A DNA stretch of 64,000 bases from Pseudomonas mosselii (GTDB lineage: Bacteria > Pseudomonadota > Gammaproteobacteria > Pseudomonadales > Pseudomonadaceae): contig NZ_VAUO01000001.1 of the NCBI RefSeq assembly GCF_005796105.1, positions 1,048,740 to 1,112,739 on the forward strand, in the 5' to 3' direction. This document shows, one piece after another, positions 16,621 to 26,270 of this stretch (within the stretch, counting starts at the first letter, position 1; every line of letters starts with the position of its first letter). Under the pieces are notes generated by a model. It was given only the letters and a program-made list of their open reading frames with translations. It was not told the DNA's origin and did no database searches. The translations under genes were made by a program, and so were the position numbers.

Positions 16621-18156
16621 TCAATGCCCCGCCGACCCTGCTCCCGCCTTGGCGGTGAACGGCGGCTTGGCAAACCACACCAACACAATCAGCCCGGCGA
16701 ATACCCAGGTCAGCAACGTGAAGTAATCCACCGTCGACATCATGTACGCCTGGCCATTGAGGATCTGCTCCAGCTGCGCATACTGCTGCGGCCCCGCCCC
16801 GCCGAGCTGTTCGAGGGTATGCCGGGTCACCGGATCGAAGGTGCTGATGTGCTCGCTCAGGTAGGCGTGATGCTGGTCAGCCCGGCGAATCCAGATCCAG
16901 GTGGTCAGCGAGGCCGCAAAACTCCCGCCCAAGGTGCGCAAGAAGGTCGCCAACCCCGAGCCATCGGCAATCTGTTGCGGGGGCAGGTCAGATAACAGGA
17001 TGCTCAAGGTCGGCATGAAGAACAGCGCCACACCAATCCCCATGAACAGCTGCACCAAGGCAACATGGGCGAAGTCCACCTCACTGGTGAAGCCCGCGCG
17101 CAGGAAACAACTGGTACCGATTGCCAGGAACGCGATACCCGCCAGCAGGCGCAGGTCGAAACGGTGCGCATACTTGCCCACGAACGGCGAGAGGATTACC
17201 GGCAGCAGCCCAATCGGCGCGACCGCCAGGCCCGCCCAGGTCGCGGTGTAGCCCATCTGCGTCTGCAACCATTGGGGCAGAATCAAGTTGATGCCGAAAA
17301 AACCCGAGTAGCCGCCGACTAACACCAGCGTACCGACCCGGAAGTTGCGGTGTACGAACAACCGCAGGTTCACCACCGGATGGCGGTCGGTCAGTTCCCA
17401 GATAATGAAAATCGCCAGGAACACTACCGAAATGATCGAGCCGATGACGATGAACGACGACTCGAACCAATCCAGGTCGTTGCCTTTGTCCAACACCACC
17501 TGCAAGGCCCCGACGCCGACGATCAACGTCAACAGGCCGATGTAGTCCATCGGCTGGCGGCTGGTGAGCACGGGCCGGGCACGCATCTGCTGGCGCACCA
17601 CGGCAGCGGCGAACAAGCCAATCGGCACATTGATGAAGAAGATCCACGGCCAACTGTAGCTGTCGGTGATCCAGCCGCCGAGAATCGGCCCGGCAATCGG
17701 CGCCACGACCGTGACCATCGCCAGTAGTGCCAGCGCCATGCCGCGCTTGGCGGGCGGATACACCGCGATCAGCAGCGTCTGGGTCATCGGGTACAACGGC
17801 CCCGCCACCACGCCTTGCAGCACGCGAAAGCCCACCAGTTCCGGCATCGACTGGGCGATACCGCACAGGAAAGAGGCCAGCACGAAGAGCAACGTGGCCC
17901 AAATGAACAGCTTCACCTCACCGAAACGGCGGCTTAGCCAGCCGGTCAGCGGCAAGGCGATGGCGTTACTCACCGCGAACGAGGTGATCACCCAGGTGCC
18001 CTGCTCGTAACTCACCCCCAGGTTGCCAGAAATGGTCGGCAGCGCCACGTTGGCGATGGTGGTGTCGAGTACCTGCATGAACGTCGCCAGCGACAAGCCA
18101 ATGGTGGTCAGCAGCAGGCTTGGCGGGGTGAACTGTGCGGGGGCCGCCTGGCTCAT
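16621..18156 (-). CDS. emrB: DHA2-family MFS multidrug efflux transporter (EmrB-like)
   Basis: 511 aa, 14 predicted membrane segments. DHA2 motifs are present (LDTTIANVALPTISGNLG in the first segment, GWLSRRFGEVKLF). It would export drugs or toxic acids through a tripartite pump with the adaptor encoded just upstream, whose stop it overlaps by 4 bases. No TolC-type outer-membrane gene is in the window, so the pump probably uses a housekeeping one. A MarR regulator heads the operon. Confidence 0.92.
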   Translation of the reverse strand: MSQAAPAQFTPPSLLLTTIGLSLATFMQVLDTTIANVALPTISGNLGVSYEQGTWVITSFAVSNAIALPLTGWLSRRFGEVKLFIWATLLFVLASFLCGIAQSMPELVGFRVLQGVVAGPLYPMTQTLLIAVYPPAKRGMALALLAMVTVVAPIAGPILGGWITDSYSWPWIFFINVPIGLFAAAVVRQQMRARPVLTSRQPMDYIGLLTLIVGVGALQVVLDKGNDLDWFESSFIVIGSIISVVFLAIFIIWELTDRHPVVNLRLFVHRNFRVGTLVLVGGYSGFFGINLILPQWLQTQMGYTATWAGLAVAPIGLLPVILSPFVGKYAHRFDLRLLAGIAFLAIGTSCFLRAGFTSEVDFAHVALVQLFMGIGVALFFMPTLSILLSDLPPQQIADGSGLATFLRTLGGSFAASLTTWIWIRRADQHHAYLSEHISTFDPVTRHTLEQLGGAGPQQYAQLEQILNGQAYMMSTVDYFTLLTWVFAGLIVLVWFAKPPFTAKAGAGSAGH

Positions 18157-19346
18157 CGCTCGGCCGTCTTGCCAGTGGCGCTGTTGGCGTGGATCAACCG
18201 AGCGATCAGGTCATCGGCCTCGGCCAACTGACGGTCGTACACCTGGGTGGTGTAGCTGGCCTGCTGGGGCGGTTGCTGGGCCAGGGCCGGACCACTCTGG
18301 TCATGCAGATCGACTTCGGCCACGGTGGACAGGCCAATGCGCAGCGGGTGGGTCTTCAGTTGCTCAGGGTTCAGGTGGATACGCACCGGTACACGCTGCA
18401 CGATCTTGATCCAGTTACCCGTGGCATTCTGTGCAGGCAACAGGGCGAAGGCGCTACCGGTGCCGGCCCCCAGGCTGTCGACAGTACCACTGTACTTGAC
18501 CTCGCTGCCGTACAGGTCAGCGGTGATTTCCACCGGCTGGCCAATGCGCATGTCACGCAGCTGGGTTTCCTTGAAGTTGGCGTCCACCCACACCTCATCC
18601 AGCGGGATTACCGCCATGGTCGCGGTGCCAGGTTGCAGGCGCTGGCCCAACTGCACGGTACGCTTGGCCACATAACCGGTGACCGGCGCGACCAAGGTGG
18701 TACGCGCGTGATCGAGGTAGGCCTGGCGCACGTCGGCGGCGGCCGCCATGACCTCAGGGTGTGAGGACACCACGGTGTCGTCGATCAGCGCGGTGCTGGT
18801 CGCCAGTTGCTGGCGAGCGCTGTTGAGCGCTGCCTGGGCGACGCTCAGGTCATCGCGGGCATGGGCGATTTCTTCCTGGGCAATGGCACCACTGTCGGCC
18901 AGCACCTTGCGCCGGTTGTAGTTCTGCTGGGCCTTTTGCAGCTCGGCCTGACGGGTTTGCACCTGCGCCTTGAGCGAGTCGACGTTGCTGTACAGGCCGC
19001 GGACCTCACGCACGGTGCGCGCGAGCTTGGCCTCGGCGGCCTGCAACGCCACCTGGCTGTCAGCCGGGTCGAACTGCAACAGTACCTGCCCGGCCTGCAC
19101 CAAGTCACCGTCGTCGGCACCAATGCTGGTCACGGTGCCAGTGATCAACGGGGTGATCTCGACCACGTTGCCATTGACGTACGCATCGTCGGTGCTTTCA
19201 TGCCAACGCCCGACCAGGCTGTACCAGGCCCAGGCGCCAGCACCGGCGAGGACCAGCACCAGCAGCAGGCCGAGCAACCAGGCCTTGCGCTTGCGCGTGT
19301 TGTCCGGCGTCGCCGCCGGGGTGGGGGTATCTGCGGAAGTGGCCAT
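18153..19346 (-). CDS. emrA: EmrA/HlyD-type membrane fusion protein
   Basis: 397 aa from the ATG at 19346; a TTG at 19352 is possible. One N-terminal membrane anchor (AWLLGLLLVLVLAGAGAWAWY), then a biotinyl-lipoyl-like strand, a long alpha-hairpin coiled coil (about 95-190) and the beta-barrel domain (PVTGYVAKRTVQLGQ). It bridges EmrB to an outer-membrane channel through the periplasm. The genes are ordered marR-emrA-emrB on one strand with short gaps, a normal Emr operon. Confidence 0.92.
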   Translation of the reverse strand: MATSADTPTPAATPDNTRKRKAWLLGLLLVLVLAGAGAWAWYSLVGRWHESTDDAYVNGNVVEITPLITGTVTSIGADDGDLVQAGQVLLQFDPADSQVALQAAEAKLARTVREVRGLYSNVDSLKAQVQTRQAELQKAQQNYNRRKVLADSGAIAQEEIAHARDDLSVAQAALNSARQQLATSTALIDDTVVSSHPEVMAAAADVRQAYLDHARTTLVAPVTGYVAKRTVQLGQRLQPGTATMAVIPLDEVWVDANFKETQLRDMRIGQPVEITADLYGSEVKYSGTVDSLGAGTGSAFALLPAQNATGNWIKIVQRVPVRIHLNPEQLKTHPLRIGLSTVAEVDLHDQSGPALAQQPPQQASYTTQVYDRQLAEADDLIARLIHANSATGKTAER

Positions 19347-19377
19347 GACCAATACCTTGGAAAATATGTGACTGGAA

Positions 19378-19851
19378 TCAACGATCGCCGAAACGGCGGG
19401 TCGTCAGAGGGTCGCCGGCACTGAGCAGCACCTTGGCCAGCAAGCCTTCGAGGGTTTTCAACTCGTCGGCTTGCAGCACACCGACCAGCTCGTTCATCGC
19501 CGCCGCCCCGACCTGCGGCAAGCGGTCGGCCAGGCGCTGGCCGTCGGCGGTCAGCGCCAGGCGCACCTGGCGGCGGTCGTCGGGGCAGCGGTTACGCAAG
19601 ATCAGCCCCTTCTGCTCGAGGCGATCGAGCATGCGCGTCATCGAACCGCTGTCCAGGCCGAGGTAGCGACATAGCTCGGCCGGGGTATCGACTTGGTACT
19701 GGGTAACGATGATCAACACCTTGAACTGGGCGGCGGTGACGCCATCGGCTTCAAGGTGCCAATCGAGGATGCGGTCCTTCAGCAGCGCGGCGCGGCCGAG
19801 CAACATGCCGATGGCGCAGGTTTGGAAGTTTTCCGGGGTGAAATGGGGCAT
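19378..19851 (-). CDS. MarR-family repressor of the EmrAB operon
   Basis: 157 aa from the ATG at 19851. The winged helix spans about residues 45-110 (TPAELCRYLGLDSGSMTRMLDRLEQKGLI, then the wing NRCPDDRRQVRLAL). It resembles EmrR/MprA and MarR drug sensors. It heads the emr operon 31 bases ahead of emrA and is probably autoregulated through the dyad at 19886-19899. The C-terminal tail (TTRRFGDR) is short. Confidence 0.9.
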   Translation of the reverse strand: MPHFTPENFQTCAIGMLLGRAALLKDRILDWHLEADGVTAAQFKVLIIVTQYQVDTPAELCRYLGLDSGSMTRMLDRLEQKGLILRNRCPDDRRQVRLALTADGQRLADRLPQVGAAAMNELVGVLQADELKTLEGLLAKVLLSAGDPLTTRRFGDR

Positions 19852-19885
19852 CGGCAGTACGCTCAAGCATTTGTGTAAAAATATT

Positions 19886-19899
19886 ACTGCTTAGGCAGT
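19886..19899. promoter_or_regulatory. Candidate MarR/EmrR operator
   Basis: ACTGC-TTAG-GCAGT, 5-base perfect arms, 35 bases upstream of the marR start within an AT-rich stretch. Symmetry and position fit a MarR dimer site. Confidence 0.5.
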
Positions 19900-20150
19900 T
19901 AATGTCAAAGCCTTGATTAGCACACTAACTAAAAATTCATGTTCAGGCGCTCGCTTGCGTCGCGAAGGCGTGCGCCTTTGCAGGGCGATGCACTGCCCCA
20001 GTTTGGCGCCACACAGCCGCCAAACCCACTGCCGCGTACGTGCCCTGCCCAGCGCCAAACCCTGTCGTACCGGGCCCAGGGCAGAAATCTGACCACTTGG
20101 CCATATTTTTGCTTTGCAAGCTGCTCACTACTCTGACCCCGAGCAAGCCC

Positions 20151-21686
<1,536 letters not shown>

Positions 21687-21698
21687 CGAGACCCTGCC

Positions 21699-22799
21699 AT
21701 GTTGCTATCACTCGAACCTCGCGCCCAACAATCGCGTGCCATGTTACTGCTTTCGCCCCTGCTCGCAGGCTTACTGACCTTGCTGAGCGGGGCCCTACTG
21801 TTCGACGCCCTGGGGCATGCACCCCTGGCGACCTTGCACACCTTGCTGATCGAGCCAATCAGCGACCTCTACGGGGTCGCCGAACTGCTGCTCAAGGCGC
21901 TGCCCATCCTGCTGTGTGCCTTGGGTCTTGCGGTCGCCTATCAGGCGCGTATCTGGAACATCGGCGCCGAAGGCCAACTGTTGATCGGCGCCCTGGCCGG
22001 GAGCGCCGTGGCGATCCAGCTGATCGACTGGGAAAGCCGCTGGGCACTGCTCTGGGTGTTACTGGCCGGCAGCCTGGCAGGCGCCTTGTGGGGGGCGCTC
22101 GCCGCCTGGCTGCGTACGCACTTCAATGCCAATGAAATCCTCACCACCATCATGCTCAACTACATCGCCCTGAACCTGCTGCTGTACGTGGTGCATGGCC
22201 CGCTGAAAGATCCACAGGGCTTCAGCTTCCCGCAATCGGCCATGTTCGGCGACAGCAGCCGTCTGCCGGCACTGTTCGACGACGGCCGTCTGCATGTAGG
22301 CCTGTACTTCGTGCTGCTGGCTCTGGTGGCAGTGTGGGTGCTGCTGCACAAGAGCCTGCTGGGCTTTCAGATCAAGGTGTTGGGGCTCGACCAGCGCGCG
22401 GCCGGCTTCGTCGGCTTTCGCGAAAAACGCCTGGTCTGGCTGGTGTTGCTGATCAGCGGCGCCCTGGCGGGTCTGGCCGGGGTCAGCGAGGTCAGCGGGC
22501 CGATCGGTCAACTGGTGCCACAGGTATCGCCAGGCTATGGCTTTGCGGCGATCACGGTAGCCTTTCTCGGTCGCCTCAATCCTATTGGCATCCTCGCAGC
22601 CGGCCTGCTGATGGCGTTGCTGTACTTGGGCGGCGAGAACGCGCAAATGAGCCTGAACCTGCCGCAGTCGCTGACTGGGCTGTTCCAGGGAATGATGCTG
22701 TTCTACCTACTGGCGTGCGACGTGCTGATCCTCTACCGACCACGCCTGGCACTGAAATGGCGACGCCGCACGGCACTGACCGAGACGGCCCGCGCCTGA
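21699..22799 (+). CDS. ABC transporter permease (BMP/nucleoside type, first subunit)
   Basis: 366 aa, eight to ten hydrophobic segments. The conserved cytoplasmic region NIGAEGQLLIGALAGS (about residues 87-102) and the segment NANEILTTIMLNYIA are typical of NupB/YufP permeases. It begins 12 bases after the ATPase gene and is followed 57 bases later by the second permease. It forms the membrane channel with that subunit. Confidence 0.92.
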   Translation: MLLSLEPRAQQSRAMLLLSPLLAGLLTLLSGALLFDALGHAPLATLHTLLIEPISDLYGVAELLLKALPILLCALGLAVAYQARIWNIGAEGQLLIGALAGSAVAIQLIDWESRWALLWVLLAGSLAGALWGALAAWLRTHFNANEILTTIMLNYIALNLLLYVVHGPLKDPQGFSFPQSAMFGDSSRLPALFDDGRLHVGLYFVLLALVAVWVLLHKSLLGFQIKVLGLDQRAAGFVGFREKRLVWLVLLISGALAGLAGVSEVSGPIGQLVPQVSPGYGFAAITVAFLGRLNPIGILAAGLLMALLYLGGENAQMSLNLPQSLTGLFQGMMLFYLLACDVLILYRPRLALKWRRRTALTETARA

Positions 22800-22856
22800 C
22801 TTTCCCTGACGCTTTCGTTGACCTGCCGCCGTGGTGCGCAGGCTGAGGTTTCGACT

Positions 22857-23783
22857 ATGGATCTGGATTTGATCGGCAATATCCTCAACGCCATGGTGCG
22901 CTGTGGCACCCCGCTGCTGCTGGTGGCCCTGGGCGAACTGGTGTGCGAAAAGAGCGGCGTGCTCAACCTGGGCCAGGAAGGCATGATGCTGTTCGGCGCG
23001 GTGGTCGGTTTCATCGCCGCATTCGCCACTGGCAACCTGTGGCTGGGCGTGATGATGGCGTGCCTGGCCGGCATGCTGCTGGCCTCGCTTTTTGCCCTGG
23101 TGGCGCTGGGTTGCCAGGCCAACCAGGTGGCCACCGGGCTTGCCCTGACCATCTTCGGCGTGGGGCTGTCGTCCTTCGTCGGGAGCGCCTGGGTCGGCAA
23201 GCCGCTGGCCGGTTTCGAGCCACTGGCCATTCCCCTGCTGGTCGATCTGCCGGTCATTGGCCACATGCTGTTCCGCCAGGATGTGCTGGTGTACCTGTCG
23301 TTCGGGCTATTCGGGCTGATTGCATGGGGGCTGCTCAAAAGCCGCATGGGCCTGGTACTCCAGGCCGTGGGCGAGAACCCCGATGCGGCCAGCGCCATGG
23401 GTCTGCCGGTGCTGCGGGTACGTACCCTGGCGGTGCTGTTCGGCGGGGCCATGGCCGGGCTTGCCGGAGGCTACCTGTCGCTGGCCTATACCCCGATGTG
23501 GGCCGAGAACATGAGCGCCGGGCGCGGCTGGATCGCCTTGGCGCTGGTGGTGTTCGCCAGTTGGAAAGTGCTGCGCGTGATGCTCGGCGCCTACCTCTTC
23601 GGCCTGGCCAGCATCCTGCACCTGGTCGCCCAGGGCATCGGCGTGAGCGTGCCGGCCAACCTGCTGGCGATGCTGCCGTACGTGGCGACCATTCTGGTAC
23701 TGGTGCTGCTCTCACGCGATGCACTCAAGACCCGACTGTATGCCCCGGTATCGCTGGGGCAACCCTGGAAGGCCGGTCACTGA
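22857..23783 (+). CDS. ABC transporter permease (BMP/nucleoside type, second subunit)
   Basis: 308 aa from the ATG at 22857 (MDLDLIGNILNAMVRCGTP). It contains LNLGQEGMMLFGAVVGF (about residues 40-56) and GENPDAASAMGLPVLRVR, both characteristic of NupC/YufQ-type permeases. It pairs with the 366-aa permease in the importer. About 200 bases separate it from the binding-protein gene, and that gap has no clear terminator. Confidence 0.92.
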   Translation: MDLDLIGNILNAMVRCGTPLLLVALGELVCEKSGVLNLGQEGMMLFGAVVGFIAAFATGNLWLGVMMACLAGMLLASLFALVALGCQANQVATGLALTIFGVGLSSFVGSAWVGKPLAGFEPLAIPLLVDLPVIGHMLFRQDVLVYLSFGLFGLIAWGLLKSRMGLVLQAVGENPDAASAMGLPVLRVRTLAVLFGGAMAGLAGGYLSLAYTPMWAENMSAGRGWIALALVVFASWKVLRVMLGAYLFGLASILHLVAQGIGVSVPANLLAMLPYVATILVLVLLSRDALKTRLYAPVSLGQPWKAGH

Positions 23784-23982
23784 GCGGGCCTGGGGCGCAC
23801 GGCGCCCCGAATCCCAGTGCGTGCACCATCAGGGCGCGGCGCGCCCGCTGCCACGCGTCTGCGAGCCGCCAGACAATGCAGGCCAGCCGCGCAATGCCAG
23901 GTTTTTGCCCATCTGGTCAGGTTTTTGCAAACAACTCAATAGCCCAACACGGCCATCAAGAAGACCAACAGGAGCCCCCTCG

Positions 23983-25065
23983 ATGCACCACACCAAACGC
24001 AAGCACCTGCTGCGCACCCTGGCTGCCGCCATCGGCCTGAGCACGGCACTGTCCGCTTCGGCCGCCGACCCACTGAAAGTCGGTTTCGTGTATATCGGCC
24101 CCATCGGCGACCACGGCTGGACCTACCAGCACGAACAGGGCCGTCAGGCATTGATCAAGCAGTTCGGCGATAAAGTCGACACCCACTTCGTCGAAAACGT
24201 CCCCGAAGGCGCCGATGCAGAGCGGGTCCTCCGCAACATGGCCAAGGACGGCTACGACCTGGTGTTCGCCACCTCGTTCGGCTACATGAACCCCACCGCC
24301 AAGGTTGCCAAGCAGTTCCCCAAGGTCACCTTCGAACACGCCACCGGCTACAAGCAGGACAAGAACCTCGGCACCTACCTGGCGACCTCCTACGAAGGCC
24401 GCTATGTCGGCGGCTACCTCGCCGCGAAAATGACCAAGACCCGGAAAATCGGCTACATCGCCTCCTTCCCGATCCCTGAAGTGTTGCGCGACATCAACGC
24501 TATCCAGCTGGCCTTGGACAAGTACAACCCTGGCACCGAGATCAAGGTGGTGTGGGTCAACTCCTGGTTCGACCCCGGCAAGGAAGCCGATGCCGCCAAT
24601 GCGCTGATCGACCAAGGCGTGGACGTGCTGTTCCAGCACACCGACAGCCCCGCGCCGATCCAGACCGCGCAACGACGCGGCGTGTATGCCGTGGGCTACG
24701 CCTCGGACATGGCCCACTTCGGGCCCAAGGCAGTGCTCACCTCCATCGTCAACAACTGGGGGCCGCACTACATCAAGAGCACCCAGGCGGTCATCGATGG
24801 CACCTGGAAGTCTCAGGATTACTGGGGTGGCCTGGCACAAGGGACGATCGAGTTGCCGATCAGCGAGCTGGTACCGGCGCAGGTCAAAAGCGAAGCCGAG
24901 CAGATCATCGCCAGCATCAAGAGCGGCGCGTTCCATCCGTTCACAGGCCCCGTGCTGGACCAGAGCGGTGCGGTACGCATCGCCGACGGGGCAGTCGCCA
25001 GCAACGCGGAACTGGCAGGCATGGACTACTACGTCAAAGGCATTACCGCGCAACTGCCCAAGTAA
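23983..25065 (+). CDS. BMP-family substrate-binding protein of the ABC importer
   Basis: 360 aa from the ATG at 23983, preceded by AGGAG; the longer upstream reading is rejected. A Sec signal peptide (MHHTKRKHLLRTLAAAIGLS, cleaved near SASAADP) has no lipobox, so the protein is a soluble periplasmic one rather than a PnrA-type lipoprotein. KVGFVYIGPIGDHGWTYQHE and FATSFGYMNPTAKVAKQFP are family motifs. Members bind purine nucleosides or related compounds. It completes the importer operon. Confidence 0.93.
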   Translation: MHHTKRKHLLRTLAAAIGLSTALSASAADPLKVGFVYIGPIGDHGWTYQHEQGRQALIKQFGDKVDTHFVENVPEGADAERVLRNMAKDGYDLVFATSFGYMNPTAKVAKQFPKVTFEHATGYKQDKNLGTYLATSYEGRYVGGYLAAKMTKTRKIGYIASFPIPEVLRDINAIQLALDKYNPGTEIKVVWVNSWFDPGKEADAANALIDQGVDVLFQHTDSPAPIQTAQRRGVYAVGYASDMAHFGPKAVLTSIVNNWGPHYIKSTQAVIDGTWKSQDYWGGLAQGTIELPISELVPAQVKSEAEQIIASIKSGAFHPFTGPVLDQSGAVRIADGAVASNAELAGMDYYVKGITAQLPK

Positions 25066-25138
25066 CCACCCGCCACCCAGGTCGCGCCCCGCGTCGTCGC
25101 GGCCTGGGAGCCTGTTTTTCCTTGTTTACGGAGCCCAG

Positions 25139-26104
25139 ATGAACACCCTGCCCATCATCGACATCGCCCCGTTGTACCTGCACGATCCCAGCGCCCGCCA
25201 GGCAGTGGCGCGTCAGATAGACGACGCCTGCCGGCACTGGGGTTTCTACTACATCAAGGGCCACCCGATTCCGGCCACGCGCATCGCCGCGCTCAAGGCC
25301 GCTGCCGAAGACTTCTTCGCCCGCCCACTGCCAGAAAAGCTGCGCATCGACATCACCCAGAGCACGCACCACAGGGGCTACGGCGCCATCGCCACCGAAC
25401 AGCTCGACCCGAGTCGCCCAAGCGACCTGAAAGAGACGTTCGACATGGGCTTTCATATGGCCGCCGAGCACCCCGAGGTGCTGGCGCAAAAACCCTTACG
25501 CGGGCCTAACCGACACCCTGCGATTGCCGGTTGGGAGACGCTGCTGCAACAACACTATGAAGACATGCACGCGCTCTCGCTGGTGCTGTTGCAGGCCATG
25601 GCCGAGGCCCTGGATATCCAAGCAGACTTCTTCGCCCAGCGCTTCGCCGAGCCGATCAGCGTGTTGCGCATGATCCATTACCCACCCCGCCAGGCCGCCA
25701 GCAGCGCCGAGCAGCAAGGGGCTGGGGCACACACCGACTACGGCTGCATCACCCTGCTCTATCAAGATGCTGCTGGCGGCTTGCAAGTGCAAAGCCGCGA
25801 CGGCCAGTGGATCGACGCACCACCTATCGACGGCACCTACGTGGTCAATATCGGCGACATGATGGCGCGCTGGAGCAACGACCGTTACACCTCCACCCCG
25901 CACCGGGTCATCAGCCCCTCGGGGGTCGATCGCTACTCGATGCCGTTTTTCGCAGAGCCTCACCCGGACACCCAGATCAGTTGCCTGCCCAACTGCTCAG
26001 GCCCCGACAACCCACCGCGCTATCCGCCGGTGTCGTGCAGTGCCTACATGCTCTCGCGCTTCGCCGAAACCTACGCCTATCGGCGCGAGCACGCCGACGC
26101 CTGA
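25139..26104 (+). CDS. 2-oxoglutarate/Fe(II) dioxygenase, isopenicillin-N-synthase family
   Basis: 321 aa from the ATG at 25139. The N-terminal DIOX_N region (LPIIDIAPLY, CRHWGFYYIKGHPI) precedes the jelly-roll with Fe ligands HTD (GAHTDYGCITLLYQ) and His in YTSTPHRVISPSG; the Arg-x-Ser of VDRYSMPFF binds 2-oxoglutarate. All catalytic residues are present. It lies 73 bases after the binding protein and is probably co-expressed with the importer, so it may oxidize the imported compound; its substrate is not known. Confidence 0.9.
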   Translation: MNTLPIIDIAPLYLHDPSARQAVARQIDDACRHWGFYYIKGHPIPATRIAALKAAAEDFFARPLPEKLRIDITQSTHHRGYGAIATEQLDPSRPSDLKETFDMGFHMAAEHPEVLAQKPLRGPNRHPAIAGWETLLQQHYEDMHALSLVLLQAMAEALDIQADFFAQRFAEPISVLRMIHYPPRQAASSAEQQGAGAHTDYGCITLLYQDAAGGLQVQSRDGQWIDAPPIDGTYVVNIGDMMARWSNDRYTSTPHRVISPSGVDRYSMPFFAEPHPDTQISCLPNCSGPDNPPRYPPVSCSAYMLSRFAETYAYRREHADA

Positions 26105-26149
26105 ACAAACGCCATCAGCCTGACCACTGAAGGATAAATTGGCCACCGC

Positions 26150-26181
26150 CAGGCCGGTACAGACGTACTTGTACCAGCCTG
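26150..26181. repeat. Extended inverted repeat upstream of chemoreceptor
   Basis: CAGGC-c-GGTACA, 8 bases, TGTACC-a-GCCTG: 12-base arms with one mismatch. It is either the terminator of the oxygenase operon or an operator for the chemoreceptor that starts 90 bases downstream. No T-run follows on either side. Confidence 0.5.
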
Positions 26182-26270
26182 CCGGGCATTTGCGCGCCCG
26201 TGCCAGGGCCTAGGGCTGGCCACTTGGCAGCGGTAGCCTGCGGGGGCAGACCTACAAGGGAGCCCAGGCA

